Shown here piece by piece: positions 39,410-47,397 of a DNA stretch of 64,000 bases. This DNA is from Streptomyces sp. KL109B. GTDB lineage: Bacteria; Actinomycetota; Actinomycetes; Streptomycetales; Streptomycetaceae. Within the stretch, counting starts at the first letter, position 1. The number at the start of each line of letters is the position of its first letter. Position numbers and translations under genes: made by a program. The notes below the pieces were generated by a model, which searched no databases, was not told the origin of the DNA, and saw only the letters and a program-made list of their open reading frames with translations. The stretch covers positions 558,001 through 622,000 of the forward strand of contig NZ_JASERL010000004.1 in the NCBI RefSeq assembly GCF_030766935.1, written 5' to 3'.

Positions 39410-39741
39410 GATGTGCGCCTTTCTCCATGCCGATCCGTGCCGTACTCGGCTCGGATCGACTGTGACGATCCTTTGGGGTCTGGGCCCCTGGATGGATGGA
39501 GCTTGTGCCTACCGGCGGTCGGCCGGTCGGGGCGCCCTCCGAGAGGACAGGGGTGGCGTCCCTCGGGTGGTCGTGAAGATTTATCACGCGGTTCACGCGG
39601 GTTGGCCGGGGCGCGTGTGGCGTACGCCACCCGGAAAAAGGACAAAGGGAATCACCGCGTCCGATTACGGTCGGGCGCGGTGACGGGATCGTTATACGGA
39701 TTTGAGGGCCTGCTGAGCGAACAGGCCACCCCCGTGTCGGA
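39410..39741. other. 332-bp intergenic region, promoter of the permease
   Basis: No gene is supported. Features seen are GATCCG-N14-CGGATC near 39435-39460, the palindrome TGGCGTACGCCA near 39618-39629, and TCACCGCG (39652) with CGCGGTGA (39676), a possible terminator of the DUF2017 gene. Confidence 0.5.
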
Positions 39742-40338
39742 TCAGGGCATCAGGGTCTCGACGAGCGTCTCCTGAAGGCCGCCGAGCCACAGGTACGCCA
39801 TCACCATCGGCTTGCGCGCGTCGTCGTCCGGGAGCCGGTAGAGGAGGTCGGTGTCCTCCTCGTCGGTGATGTCGAGGCGGGTGCCGATCGCGAGCCGCAG
39901 ATCGTTGAGCGCGCGCATCCACTGGATGGACTCGCCCTGAGACAGCTTGAGGATCGCCCCGCCGTCGCCCGCCGGGCTGAGCGCATCGAGCGAGCGGACC
40001 ACCGCGAGGGCGTCCTCGCGCTTGCCCGCCCGCAGGTCGTTCTCGGTGAAACGGCGGAACTCCGAGGAATGCGCGCGCAGTTCATCGGCGTCGCCCTCTT
40101 CACTGCCGGGGCCGCCGTACGCGTCCGGGAAGAGCCGGCGGAGCACCGCGTCGGACGGCGGCTCGCTGGGCCCCTCGGCGAAGAGCTCCGCGAGCGGGTC
40201 GTCGTCGACCTCGCCGCCCGGCCCCGGCCCGATCAGCTCCAACAGCTGCACCGCGAGCGAGCGGATGATGGAGATCTCTACGTCGTCGAGGGCGACGGCG
40301 GCGCCGCCACCCGGGATCGGTTCGAAATGTCCTGGCAT
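39742..40338 (-). CDS. DUF2017 family protein
   Basis: 198 residues, acidic, with no membrane segment. Family hallmarks: FEPIPGGGAAVALDDVEISIIRSLAVQLLELIGP, FPDAY, SSEFRRFTENDLRAGK and RALNDLRLAIGTRLDITDEED. Function unknown. It follows clpS by 10 bp on the same strand, an arrangement conserved in actinobacteria. Confidence 0.92.
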   Translation of the reverse strand: MPGHFEPIPGGGAAVALDDVEISIIRSLAVQLLELIGPGPGGEVDDDPLAELFAEGPSEPPSDAVLRRLFPDAYGGPGSEEGDADELRAHSSEFRRFTENDLRAGKREDALAVVRSLDALSPAGDGGAILKLSQGESIQWMRALNDLRLAIGTRLDITDEEDTDLLYRLPDDDARKPMVMAYLWLGGLQETLVETLMP

Positions 40339-40348
40339 CGGGATGCTG

Positions 40349-40666
40349 TTACTTCCGATCCTGTTGAAGCGTGGCCCACAGGCCGTATCCGTGCATCGCC
40401 TGCACGTCGCGTTCCATCTCCTCGCGGGTACCCGTGGAGACGACGGCCCGGCCCTTGTGGTGCACGTCCATCATGAGTTTGGTGGCCTTGTCCTTGGAGT
40501 ACCCGAAGTACGTCTGGAAGACATACGTCACGTAACTCATGAGGTTCACCGGATCGTTGTGGACGAGAGTGATCCAGGGGACGTCCGGCTCGGGGACGAC
40601 GGACGCCTCCTCCGTCGTCTCGGGCCTCTCGATCTCAAGGGGTGCTGGAGCCGTCACAGGGCCCAT
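40349..40666 (-). CDS. clpS: ATP-dependent Clp protease adaptor ClpS
   Basis: 105 residues from ATG 40666; no clear ribosome site. ClpS core: PWITLVHNDPVNLMSYVTYVFQTYFGYSKDKATKLMMDVHHKGRAVVSTGTREEMERDVQ, with the N-degron-binding Asn-Asp-Pro and Met/His positions. It delivers N-end-rule substrates to ClpC/ClpA-ClpP. Operon with the DUF2017 gene, divergent from pncB. Confidence 0.96.
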   Translation of the reverse strand: MGPVTAPAPLEIERPETTEEASVVPEPDVPWITLVHNDPVNLMSYVTYVFQTYFGYSKDKATKLMMDVHHKGRAVVSTGTREEMERDVQAMHGYGLWATLQQDRK

Positions 40667-40733
40667 GCTGCCACCACCACCCGGCCCACGCACAAACGGA
40701 CGCAGAAATCGTCACCCTGACGTTAATCGGGGG

Positions 40734-40739
40734 TAGCAT
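40734..40739 (+). promoter_or_regulatory. -10 box of a probable leaderless promoter (pncB)
   Basis: TAGCAT, 7 nt, ATG 40747; no Shine-Dalgarno sequence. Confidence 0.45.
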
Positions 40740-40746
40740 CCTTCCT

Positions 40747-42075
40747 ATGAACACAGCGGACCTGGGCCTGCCGGTGGACGTCCCGTCGACAGCGCTCTTC
40801 ACCGACCACTACGAGCTGACGATGCTGCAGGCGGCCCTCCGCGCGGGCACCGCCGACCGGCACTCGGTCTTCGAGGTCTTCACGCGGCGCCTGCCCGAGG
40901 GCCGTCGCTACGGTGTCGTCGCGGGCACCGGGCGGGTCCTGGACGCCGTCGAGAACTTCCGCTTCGACGCGGCCGTGCTGGGATTCCTGCGCGAGCGCGG
41001 CGTCGTCGACGAACCGACGCTCGAATGGCTCGCGAACTACCGCTTCTCCGGCGACATCTGGGGCTACCCGGAGGGCGAGGTCTACTTCCCCGGCTCCCCC
41101 GTGCTGCGCGTCGAGGGCTCCTTCGCCGAGTGCGTGCTCCTGGAGACCGTCATCCTCTCGATCCTCAACCACGACTCGGCGATCGCCGCCGCGGCCTCCC
41201 GGATGTCCTCGGCCGCGGGACACCGGCCGCTGATCGAGATGGGCGCGCGCCGCACGCACGAGCTGGCCGCCGTCGCCGCCTCGCGCGCCGCGTACGTGGG
41301 CGGGTTCGCGACGACCTCGGACCTGGCGGCCGGATTCCGGTACGGGATTCCGACCGTGGGCACGAGCGCCCACGCCTTCACCCTGCTGCACGACTCCGAA
41401 CGGGACGCCTTCCGCGCCCAGGTCGACTCCCTGGGCGGCGCGACGACGCTGCTCGTGGACACGTACGACGTGACGGAGGCGGTGCGTACGGCCGTCGAGA
41501 TCGCGGGGCCCGAGCTGGGGGCCGTCCGGCTCGACTCCGGCGACCTCCTGCTCGTCGCGCACCGCGTGCGCAAGCAGCTCGACGAGCTGGGCGCCAAGAA
41601 CACCAAGATCGTGGTCACCTCCGACCTCGACGAGTACGCCATCGCCTCCCTCGCCGCCTCCCCCGTCGACGCGTACGGCGTGGGTACGCAGCTGGTGACC
41701 GGGTCCGGGCACCCCACCTGCTCCATGGTCTACAAGCTGGTCGCGCGCGCCGACTCCGACGACCCGAAGACGCCGCTCGTGCCCGTGGCAAAGAAGTCGG
41801 CGGGCGGGAAGACCTCCATCGGCGGCCGCAAGTGGGCCGCGCGCCGGCTCGACGCGGACGGGGTCGCGGAGGCGGAGGTCGTGGGCAGCGGGCCCGTACC
41901 GGCGGACCTCGTCGACCGGCAGCTGCTCGTGGAGCTGGTCAAGGGCGGCGACGTGGTGGCCCGGGAGCCGTTGGACGCGGTGCGCGAGCGGCACATCGCG
42001 GTGCGGGACGGGCTGCCGCTGTCGGCGACGCAGCTGTCGCGGGGCGAGGCCGTGATTCCGACGGAGTACGTGTGA
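40747..42075 (+). CDS. pncB: nicotinate phosphoribosyltransferase
   Basis: 442 residues. NAPRTase hallmarks: ALFTDHYELTMLQAAL at the N-terminus, FEVFTRRLPEGRRYGVVAG, ETVILSILNHDSAIAAAASRM, EMGARRTHE (catalytic region), GTSAHAFTLLH, LVDTYDVTEAV and RLDSGDL, with KIVVTSDLDEYAI further on. It converts nicotinate and PRPP to NaMN in NAD salvage. The nicotinamidase gene follows 103 bp later, so the two form a salvage pathway. Confidence 0.97.
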   Translation: MNTADLGLPVDVPSTALFTDHYELTMLQAALRAGTADRHSVFEVFTRRLPEGRRYGVVAGTGRVLDAVENFRFDAAVLGFLRERGVVDEPTLEWLANYRFSGDIWGYPEGEVYFPGSPVLRVEGSFAECVLLETVILSILNHDSAIAAAASRMSSAAGHRPLIEMGARRTHELAAVAASRAAYVGGFATTSDLAAGFRYGIPTVGTSAHAFTLLHDSERDAFRAQVDSLGGATTLLVDTYDVTEAVRTAVEIAGPELGAVRLDSGDLLLVAHRVRKQLDELGAKNTKIVVTSDLDEYAIASLAASPVDAYGVGTQLVTGSGHPTCSMVYKLVARADSDDPKTPLVPVAKKSAGGKTSIGGRKWAARRLDADGVAEAEVVGSGPVPADLVDRQLLVELVKGGDVVAREPLDAVRERHIAVRDGLPLSATQLSRGEAVIPTEYV

Positions 42076-42178
42076 GGGCGCCTGGCGCCCTTCCGCCGGT
42101 CCGTCGCGCCACATGCCCTCTCCCGCAACGCACTTGAAGCTTCTACGCTCGTAGTCTCCAAGCAGAAGGACAGCCATC

Positions 42179-42769
42179 ATGCGCCGCGCCCTGATCGTCG
42201 TAGACGTGCAGAACGACTTCTGCGAGGGCGGCAGCCTCGCGGTGGCGGGAGGTGCCGATGTCGCTGCCGCGATCACCGATCTCGTGGGGCAGACGGGTGG
42301 CGGGTGCTACCAGCACGTCGTCGCCACGCGTGACCTCCACGTCGATCCCGGTGAGCACTTCTCGGACGCGCCGGACTTCGTGCACAGCTGGCCGAGGCAC
42401 TGTGTCGCGGGGACCGAGGGGGTCGGGTTCCATCCGAACTTCGCCCCGGCGGTGGCCTCCGGCGCGATCGACGCGGTGTTCGACAAGGGGGCGTACTCGG
42501 CCGCGTACAGCGGGTTCGAGGGGGCCGATGAGAACGGGGTGCCGCTGGCGGAGTGGCTTCGGGCGCGGGAGGTGTCCGAGGTGGATGTGGTCGGGATCGC
42601 GACGGATCACTGTGTGCGGGCCACTGCCGTGGACTCCGTCCGGGCCGGGTTTCGTACGAAGGTGTTGCTCGATCTGACGGCCGGGGTGGCGGCGACCTCT
42701 ACGGAGGCGGCGCTCGATGAGCTGCGCGGGGTGGGCGTCGAGCTGACCGGTAAGCCGCTCGTGGCGTGA
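42179..42769 (+). CDS. pncA: nicotinamidase (isochorismatase-like hydrolase)
   Basis: 196 residues; GAAGGA precedes ATG 42179. The catalytic triad is Asp9 (VVDVQNDF), Lys103 (VFDKGAYSAAYSGF) and Cys145 (IATDHCVRAT). The metal site is Asp52, His54 and His60 (RDLHVDPGEHF). It deamidates nicotinamide to nicotinate for PncB. Two dispersed repeats follow its stop. Confidence 0.95.
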   Translation: MRRALIVVDVQNDFCEGGSLAVAGGADVAAAITDLVGQTGGGCYQHVVATRDLHVDPGEHFSDAPDFVHSWPRHCVAGTEGVGFHPNFAPAVASGAIDAVFDKGAYSAAYSGFEGADENGVPLAEWLRAREVSEVDVVGIATDHCVRATAVDSVRAGFRTKVLLDLTAGVAATSTEAALDELRGVGVELTGKPLVA

Positions 42770-42775
42770 CGTCGC

Positions 42776-42899
42776 GGGGCTCTGCCCCGGGCCCCGCTCC
42801 TCAAGCGCCGGAGGGGCTTGAATGTGGTCATCCGCCGCCGAAGCTCAGAAAGATCGGGGCTCTGCCCCGGACCCCGCTCCTCAAACGCCGGAGGGGCTG
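42776..42899 (+). repeat. dispersed GC-rich 3'-end repeats, copies 3-4
   Basis: Two forward units (42776-42822 and 42856-42899) are joined by a ~33-bp linker, GAATGTGGTCATCCGCCGCC and following bases, that recurs at 47240 and 63620. The second unit overlaps the 3' end of the convergent gene. Confidence 0.88.
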
Positions 42900-43201
42900 G
42901 GTTTCAGCAGCGCTCGTATCGGGTGCCAGAGCTCGCCCGATCTGGTGTCGGGGGCCGTGCGCCAGATCAGGCCGTCCGGGTGGTGGAGGACGGCCGTTAT
43001 TTCGTCCGGGGTCGGGGGCTGGGTGTTGCCTCGGAGGTAGACCGCGCGCAGGCCCAGGTTGCGCAGGCGGGTCAGGGCTCGGGGGCGGTTCGCGGCGTGC
43101 ACCAGGACCCGTACGGCGCCGTCGGCGGAGCCGGGCGCGGGCAGGGTCAGGGCGACGACGACCGTGCCTCCCGGCAGCTTGCAGAACCCTCCTGCGGACA
43201 T
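42881..43201 (-). CDS. small hypothetical protein
   Basis: 106 residues from ATG 43201 (GTG 43210 possible). There is no recognised domain. Two short blocks, GGTVVVALTLPAPGSADGAVRVLVHAANRPRALTRLRNLGLRAVYLRGN and DEITAVLHHPDGLIWRT, look like a small alpha/beta fold. A dispersed repeat covers its C-terminal codons, so the tail may have been altered by repeat insertion. It is convergent with pncA. Confidence 0.65.
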   Translation of the reverse strand: MSAGGFCKLPGGTVVVALTLPAPGSADGAVRVLVHAANRPRALTRLRNLGLRAVYLRGNTQPPTPDEITAVLHHPDGLIWRTAPDTRSGELWHPIRALLKPSPSGV

Positions 43202-43265
43202 GACTGTCACACCCCCGTGAGACGTAGTGTCAATAAGGAACTCACAGGACGCACCTAAGCACGAC

Positions 43266-43296
43266 CGGCCGCGACCCCGCTAGAGGGTCGCGGCCG
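43266..43296 (-). terminator. 12-bp perfect hairpin terminator of the M6 protease gene
   Basis: CGGCCGCGACCC / GGGTCGCGGCCG with a 7-nt loop, 29 bp after the protease stop. Confidence 0.88.
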
Positions 43297-43325
43297 ATAC
43301 GTTTCTGACCTGCGGTTTTACGGTT

Positions 43326-45734
43326 CTACTTGGCTGAAGGGCCCACCTTGACCGTCATCGAGGAACCGTCGAGCGGCTGCTTCACGATGCTGATCTTGGT
43401 GTTGGTGTCAGTTGTGCGCACGCTCCCCGTGGGGTTCTCCGCGTACCAGTACGTGCCCTTGTGATCGTCGAAGACGGGCGTCCCCGACTGCGCCGGGATC
43501 TTCGTTTCGACGCCCAGCTTGTGGAGCGTCATGCCGGGGACCGGGTAGTGGCCGAAGGCGGCGTCGTACGGCGTGATCTTGTTGGTGATCAGCTTGCCGT
43601 CGGCCCACTTGAGCGGCTTCGCGTGCGCGTCGACCGGGAGGATCAGCCCCTTGCCGGGGTGCTGGCCGACGTTGTTGTTGCGCTGCGAGGTGTCCCACTG
43701 CCAGACGACGAGGCCGGGGCGGTACGAGTAGTGCTCGACCCAGTTCTGCTTCGAACCGCCGTCGCGCCAGCCGAAGTTGTACGGGCCGACCTTGAGGGTC
43801 TTGTCGTACGACACGTACTGGCGGTTCTCGGCGAGGTAGAACTGCGGGAAGTCGCCGGTGATCGAGGCGCCGATGCGGGAGAAGCCGCGGGTCGTCCAAC
43901 CGGCCTGCTCCGTCTCGGCGTTGTCGGAGAAGAGCGTCGCGCCGTCCGCCTTGACCGTGAAGTTGTCGAAGGCGAAGCCCATTTGGGCCACTCCCCCGTC
44001 GGTCTTGTAGCGGAAGCGGACGTCGATCTTCTGGCCCGCGTAGGCGTCGAGCGGGTAAGTGAGGTGCTGGAACGCGCCGTTGGTGCCGGTGAGGGCCGGC
44101 TTGTCGCCGCCGTCGCGCGGGATCGGCTGGCCGTCGGCGGTGCCGTCGATGGTCTTCCAGCTGGCGCCGGCGTCCGTGGACACCTGCGTGTAGAGGTAGT
44201 CGTAGTCCTTCTCGATGTCGTACCAGCCGTCGAGTTCGAGGGCGGCCGACTTCTTGCCGGTCAGGTCGACCGTGCGGCTGAGGGTGTTGTCGAGGTCGTC
44301 GCCGTAGTCGGACCACCACTGCTTGGTGCCCTCGGCGGGCTTGACGATGTCCGTCGTCACCGTCTTCTTGGGCAGTTCGACGACGAGGGCCTGCTTGAGC
44401 TTCGTGTTGTACTCCGAAACCCCCAGCTTGTGCGTGGAGTTGGTGGCGGCCTTCGCCTTGTCGTAGTTCAGCCAGCCGAGTTGGAGCTTGTCCCACGCGG
44501 TCATGTCGCCCGGCATGTCGCCGATGGCTTCCTTGCCGGTGCCGAGCCAGGAGCCCGCCGACATCAGCGACCAGAAGCCGACCGAGTTCTCGCCGGTGTA
44601 CGTCGTGTCGTACAGGTCGGGCAGGCCGAGGTCGTGGCCGTACTCGTGGGCGAAGACGCCGAGGCCGCCGTTCTCCGGCTGCATCGTGTAGTCGCCGACC
44701 CAGATGCCGGTGTCGCCGATCGGGGTGCCGCCCGCCTTGAAGCCGGCCGGGCCCGTGTCACCGTCGTCGCGGGAGAAGGCGTAACCGCGGTGCGCCCAGA
44801 GGGAGTCGCCGCCCTGCGCGCCGCCGCCCGCCGAGCCGTCCTCGCCCGCGTGCACGATCTGGAAGTGGTCGATGTAGCCGTCCGGCTCGTTGAAGTCGCC
44901 GTCGTTGTCGTGGTCCGTGCGGTCCCACTGGTCGTACTGGGCCATGTCAGCCTTGATGTCGGCGTCCGACTTCCCGGCCGCCTTCTGCTGCGCGACCCAG
45001 GCGTTGACGCCGTCGCGGACCAGGTCCTCGACGTTCGGGCAGTTGTCGGCGCCGCAGTAGTTGGAGCCGTAACGGGCCTCGTTCCACTCGACCTTGACCC
45101 AGTCGGAGACCTCGCCCTCGACCGAGTAGCGGCCGGAGGAGGTCTTCTCGTAGTAGGTCTTGAGCGAGTCGACGCCCTTGCCGGAGGCGTCCTTGCCGGA
45201 CCCGAAGTAGAGGTCCTTGTAGTGCTGGGAGTTGTAGTCCTTCTTCCAGGCCGTGCTGTTGTCCTTGGTGCGGTCCGGCTCGGCTATCTGGTTGTGCAAC
45301 GGGCCGGGCGTGCCGCCGTACTTGGGCTTCAGCTCGGGGGTGTCGTCGTCCGCGCGGTCGACGAGCGTGGTGTTGTCGACCTTGTCGCCGAACTCGGTCA
45401 GGATCGTGAAGATCTTGTCCGTGCGCTCGCGGCCCAGCTCGACGTACTTGCCCTTCGACAGCTCCACGACCTTGGAGCCGTGCTTCTCCTGGACCTTCGA
45501 TGTGCCCTGGAGGACCTCCTGCAGGGCCGTCTGCCGCTGCTTCTCCTGCTGCTTGCTGAACGGGCCGTCGAAGACGTGGCCCTTGCCGCCGTACGTCTTT
45601 CCGTCGGCGGTCGCGCTCGTCGCGGCCGGGGTGTCGGCCTGGGCGGTGGTCGCCGCGAGCGAGCCCGTGGCCGCGGTGGCGGCGAGGGTCGCGAGCACGG
45701 CGACCGATCTCAACGCCCGTCTCTTGGTGGTCAC
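43326..45734 (-). CDS. secreted immune-inhibitor-A-type metalloprotease (peptidase M6)
   Basis: 802 residues from GTG 45734 with GGAGGAGGGG upstream. Signal peptide: KRRALRSVAVLATLAATAATGSLAATTAQA with an AxA cleavage region. A propeptide follows, then the catalytic domain with VFAHEYGHDLGLPDLYD (HExxHxxGxxD-type zinc site) and the downstream FWSLMSAGSW Met-turn. The C-terminal ~350 residues hold beta-sandwich (MAM/jelly-roll-like) units. In Bacillus, InhA proteases degrade host antimicrobial peptides; in Streptomyces they are extracellular nutrient/development proteases. It has a hairpin terminator. Confidence 0.95.
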   Translation of the reverse strand: MTTKRRALRSVAVLATLAATAATGSLAATTAQADTPAATSATADGKTYGGKGHVFDGPFSKQQEKQRQTALQEVLQGTSKVQEKHGSKVVELSKGKYVELGRERTDKIFTILTEFGDKVDNTTLVDRADDDTPELKPKYGGTPGPLHNQIAEPDRTKDNSTAWKKDYNSQHYKDLYFGSGKDASGKGVDSLKTYYEKTSSGRYSVEGEVSDWVKVEWNEARYGSNYCGADNCPNVEDLVRDGVNAWVAQQKAAGKSDADIKADMAQYDQWDRTDHDNDGDFNEPDGYIDHFQIVHAGEDGSAGGGAQGGDSLWAHRGYAFSRDDGDTGPAGFKAGGTPIGDTGIWVGDYTMQPENGGLGVFAHEYGHDLGLPDLYDTTYTGENSVGFWSLMSAGSWLGTGKEAIGDMPGDMTAWDKLQLGWLNYDKAKAATNSTHKLGVSEYNTKLKQALVVELPKKTVTTDIVKPAEGTKQWWSDYGDDLDNTLSRTVDLTGKKSAALELDGWYDIEKDYDYLYTQVSTDAGASWKTIDGTADGQPIPRDGGDKPALTGTNGAFQHLTYPLDAYAGQKIDVRFRYKTDGGVAQMGFAFDNFTVKADGATLFSDNAETEQAGWTTRGFSRIGASITGDFPQFYLAENRQYVSYDKTLKVGPYNFGWRDGGSKQNWVEHYSYRPGLVVWQWDTSQRNNNVGQHPGKGLILPVDAHAKPLKWADGKLITNKITPYDAAFGHYPVPGMTLHKLGVETKIPAQSGTPVFDDHKGTYWYAENPTGSVRTTDTNTKISIVKQPLDGSSMTVKVGPSAK

Positions 45735-46047
45735 TTGAGTGATCCCCTCCTCCGTGGCATGAACACCACGCGTCACAAGTGACGCTATTTGAGCGGAAGT
45801 AGAGGAGAAATAACAGACCTTGACTGAGACATCCGCTCTGCACTATGCAGGGCGATCTGTTCGGAATACGGACGCGTGAGCTTGCTCTCAATACCATCAA
45901 CGGGCGCGCCACACAGTCCACTTGATGGACCTGGTGACTCCGTGCGCCCCCCATGCTCCGGTGGCATGGCTTAGGGCACGCTTACCGAGTGCTTTACTCG
46001 GGCACAGGTCCGATTAGTCTCCCAATGTCACGAGGACGGATGTCACC
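45735..46047. other. 313-bp intergenic region between divergent genes
   Basis: No gene is supported. The segment 45780-45900 is noticeably more A/T-rich than its surroundings. It contains the small inverted repeat CTGCA-CTA-TGCAG (45838-45850) and GAGT-N5-ACTC near 45988; both could be promoter elements of the protease or of the small membrane protein. Confidence 0.5.
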
Positions 46048-46404
46048 ATGCCTCGCCCGACTGTCGCACAGCTCGCCTACGGTTCGGCCACCGTCGTCTG
46101 CTCCACGATTGCCATGGTTCTGCTGTCCCAGACGAGTTCGGGCCCCGGCATCCCGGTCATCGCCGTCTCGGCGCTCATCCTGGGGCTCTTCGTGGCGATG
46201 TCGGTGCCGACGCGCAAGCGGGGGCCGAAGGCCGAATCGGCTGTTGTCGCCTCCGCCGATGCCGCTACCGCTGCCGCTACCGCTGGCGCTGCCTCCGGGG
46301 AGCGGGTGCCGGAGCAGCGTTTGAGCGCCACCGTCTCCTCTCCCCCGTCCCCCGCCTCCGCTGAGGCCGCGCGCGACGCCGTACGCGAACCGGCGGGCCC
46401 GTGA
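46048..46404 (+). CDS. small two-helix membrane protein, unknown
   Basis: 118 residues. Two hydrophobic segments (about 8-27 and 34-52: TVVCSTIAMVLLSQ, IPVIAVSALILGLFVAMSV) precede a basic stop-transfer (PTRKRGPK) and an Ala/Ser/Pro-rich hydrophilic tail. GAGGA lies about 11 nt upstream of the ATG. No family recognised. Its stop lies within a hairpin shared with the convergent RDD gene. Confidence 0.7.
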   Translation: MPRPTVAQLAYGSATVVCSTIAMVLLSQTSSGPGIPVIAVSALILGLFVAMSVPTRKRGPKAESAVVASADAATAAATAGAASGERVPEQRLSATVSSPPSPASAEAARDAVREPAGP

Positions 46405-46421
46405 GGTACGGACCCGCCGGT
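46389..46421. terminator. bidirectional hairpin at convergent gene ends
   Basis: ACCGGCGGG (46389-46397) pairs with CCCGCCGGT (46413-46421). It overlaps the last codons of the small membrane protein and precedes the RDD gene end by 23 bp. Confidence 0.75.
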
Positions 46422-46444
46422 ACTGCTTCGGTGCAGGTGCTCGG

Positions 46445-47089
46445 TCAGGCGGTGCTGACCACCACGGTCTTCACCGCCTTGTCGTGCAGGCCCTGCTTGT
46501 AGGGCTTGTCGAAGAAGCTCCAGCCGCCGGTGATCGCGGTCCAGATGCAGGCGCAGCAGAACACCGCGGGCACCCACAGGACGATCGCGCGCAGCAGGCT
46601 GGTCTGCGTGCTGGGCGTCGCGCCGTCGCTCAGGTTGGCGACCCGTAGCTTCAGCCACTTCTTGCCGAGCGTCTGCCCGGTCTTGGCCGTCATGATCGTG
46701 TCGTAGCCGACGTAGAAGATGGCTCCGATGAGCGACTGGCCCATGCGCTTGCCGTAGTCCATGTCGTCGGGGTCGACGTTGACCTGGAGCAGGCCGAAGA
46801 TCCAGGAGATCAGGCCGACGACGATCGCGACGAGGATCATGTCGATGATGCGGGCGAGGACGCGTTTGCCGCTGTCGGCGAGTGGGGGCATGCCGGCGAG
46901 GGGGTCGGGGGTGCCGTAGCCGCCGCCGTAGGGGTCGCCGCCGTACGGGGGCGGGGGCGGGGGCGGGGGTGGCGGTGGGGGTGCGGAATCGTAGGGGGAG
47001 CCGCCGCCCTGGTTGGTGGGCGGCGGCTTGCGGAACGGGTCGTCGTCCGGCGGTTGGCCGGACCCGGAGGGCGGCGGTTCGGTGCTCAT
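46445..47089 (-). CDS. RDD family membrane protein with Pro-rich N-terminus
   Basis: 214 residues. The first ~70 residues are low-complexity, with a run of 12 Pro and GGDPYGGGYGTPDP. The RDD domain follows: KRVLARIIDMILVAIVVGLISW, YDTIMTAKTGQTLGKKWLKLRV and SLLRAIVLWVPAVFCCACIWTAI, then DKPYKQGLHDKAVKTVVV. RDD proteins are integral membrane proteins of unclear transport role. A second RDD gene lies upstream on the same strand after a repeat cluster. Confidence 0.9.
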   Translation of the reverse strand: MSTEPPPSGSGQPPDDDPFRKPPPTNQGGGSPYDSAPPPPPPPPPPPPYGGDPYGGGYGTPDPLAGMPPLADSGKRVLARIIDMILVAIVVGLISWIFGLLQVNVDPDDMDYGKRMGQSLIGAIFYVGYDTIMTAKTGQTLGKKWLKLRVANLSDGATPSTQTSLLRAIVLWVPAVFCCACIWTAITGGWSFFDKPYKQGLHDKAVKTVVVSTA

Positions 47090-47197
47090 GGCCCGAGTGG
47101 AACGTGTTCGTGGGCGGGGTGCACGTGGCGGGCCGCCGTATGGATGACCTGGCGGACCGTCACCCGTTCCGTTCCGGCCGCCCTCCTCCCACGCCAC

Positions 47198-47382
47198 GGG
47201 GCGCCGCCCCGGACCCCGCGCCTCAAACGCCGGCGGGGCTTGAATGTGGCCATCCGCCGCCGAGACTCAAAAGACCGGGGCTCCGCCCCGGACCCCGCTG
47301 CTCAATCGGCGGTGGGCTCGGTTTATCGAGCCTCGCCGGCGATTGAGGCGCGGGGGCCGGGGCGGAGCCCCGCGGCCGCAAC
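47198..47382. repeat. dispersed GC-rich 3'-end repeats, copies 5-7
   Basis: Forward units at 47198-47243 and 47277-47320, and a reverse unit at about 47326-47382, fill the 308-bp gap between the two RDD genes. The first two are joined by the same linker type as at 42823. No gene is seen in the gap. Confidence 0.88.
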
Positions 47383-47397
47383 GGACGACGGGTCAGG

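Noticed and set aside
39618..39629. TGGCGTACGCCA palindrome as a definite operator
   Set aside because: A 12-bp GC-rich palindrome is not rare at this base composition and no regulator gene is adjacent; mentioned only within the intergenic entry.
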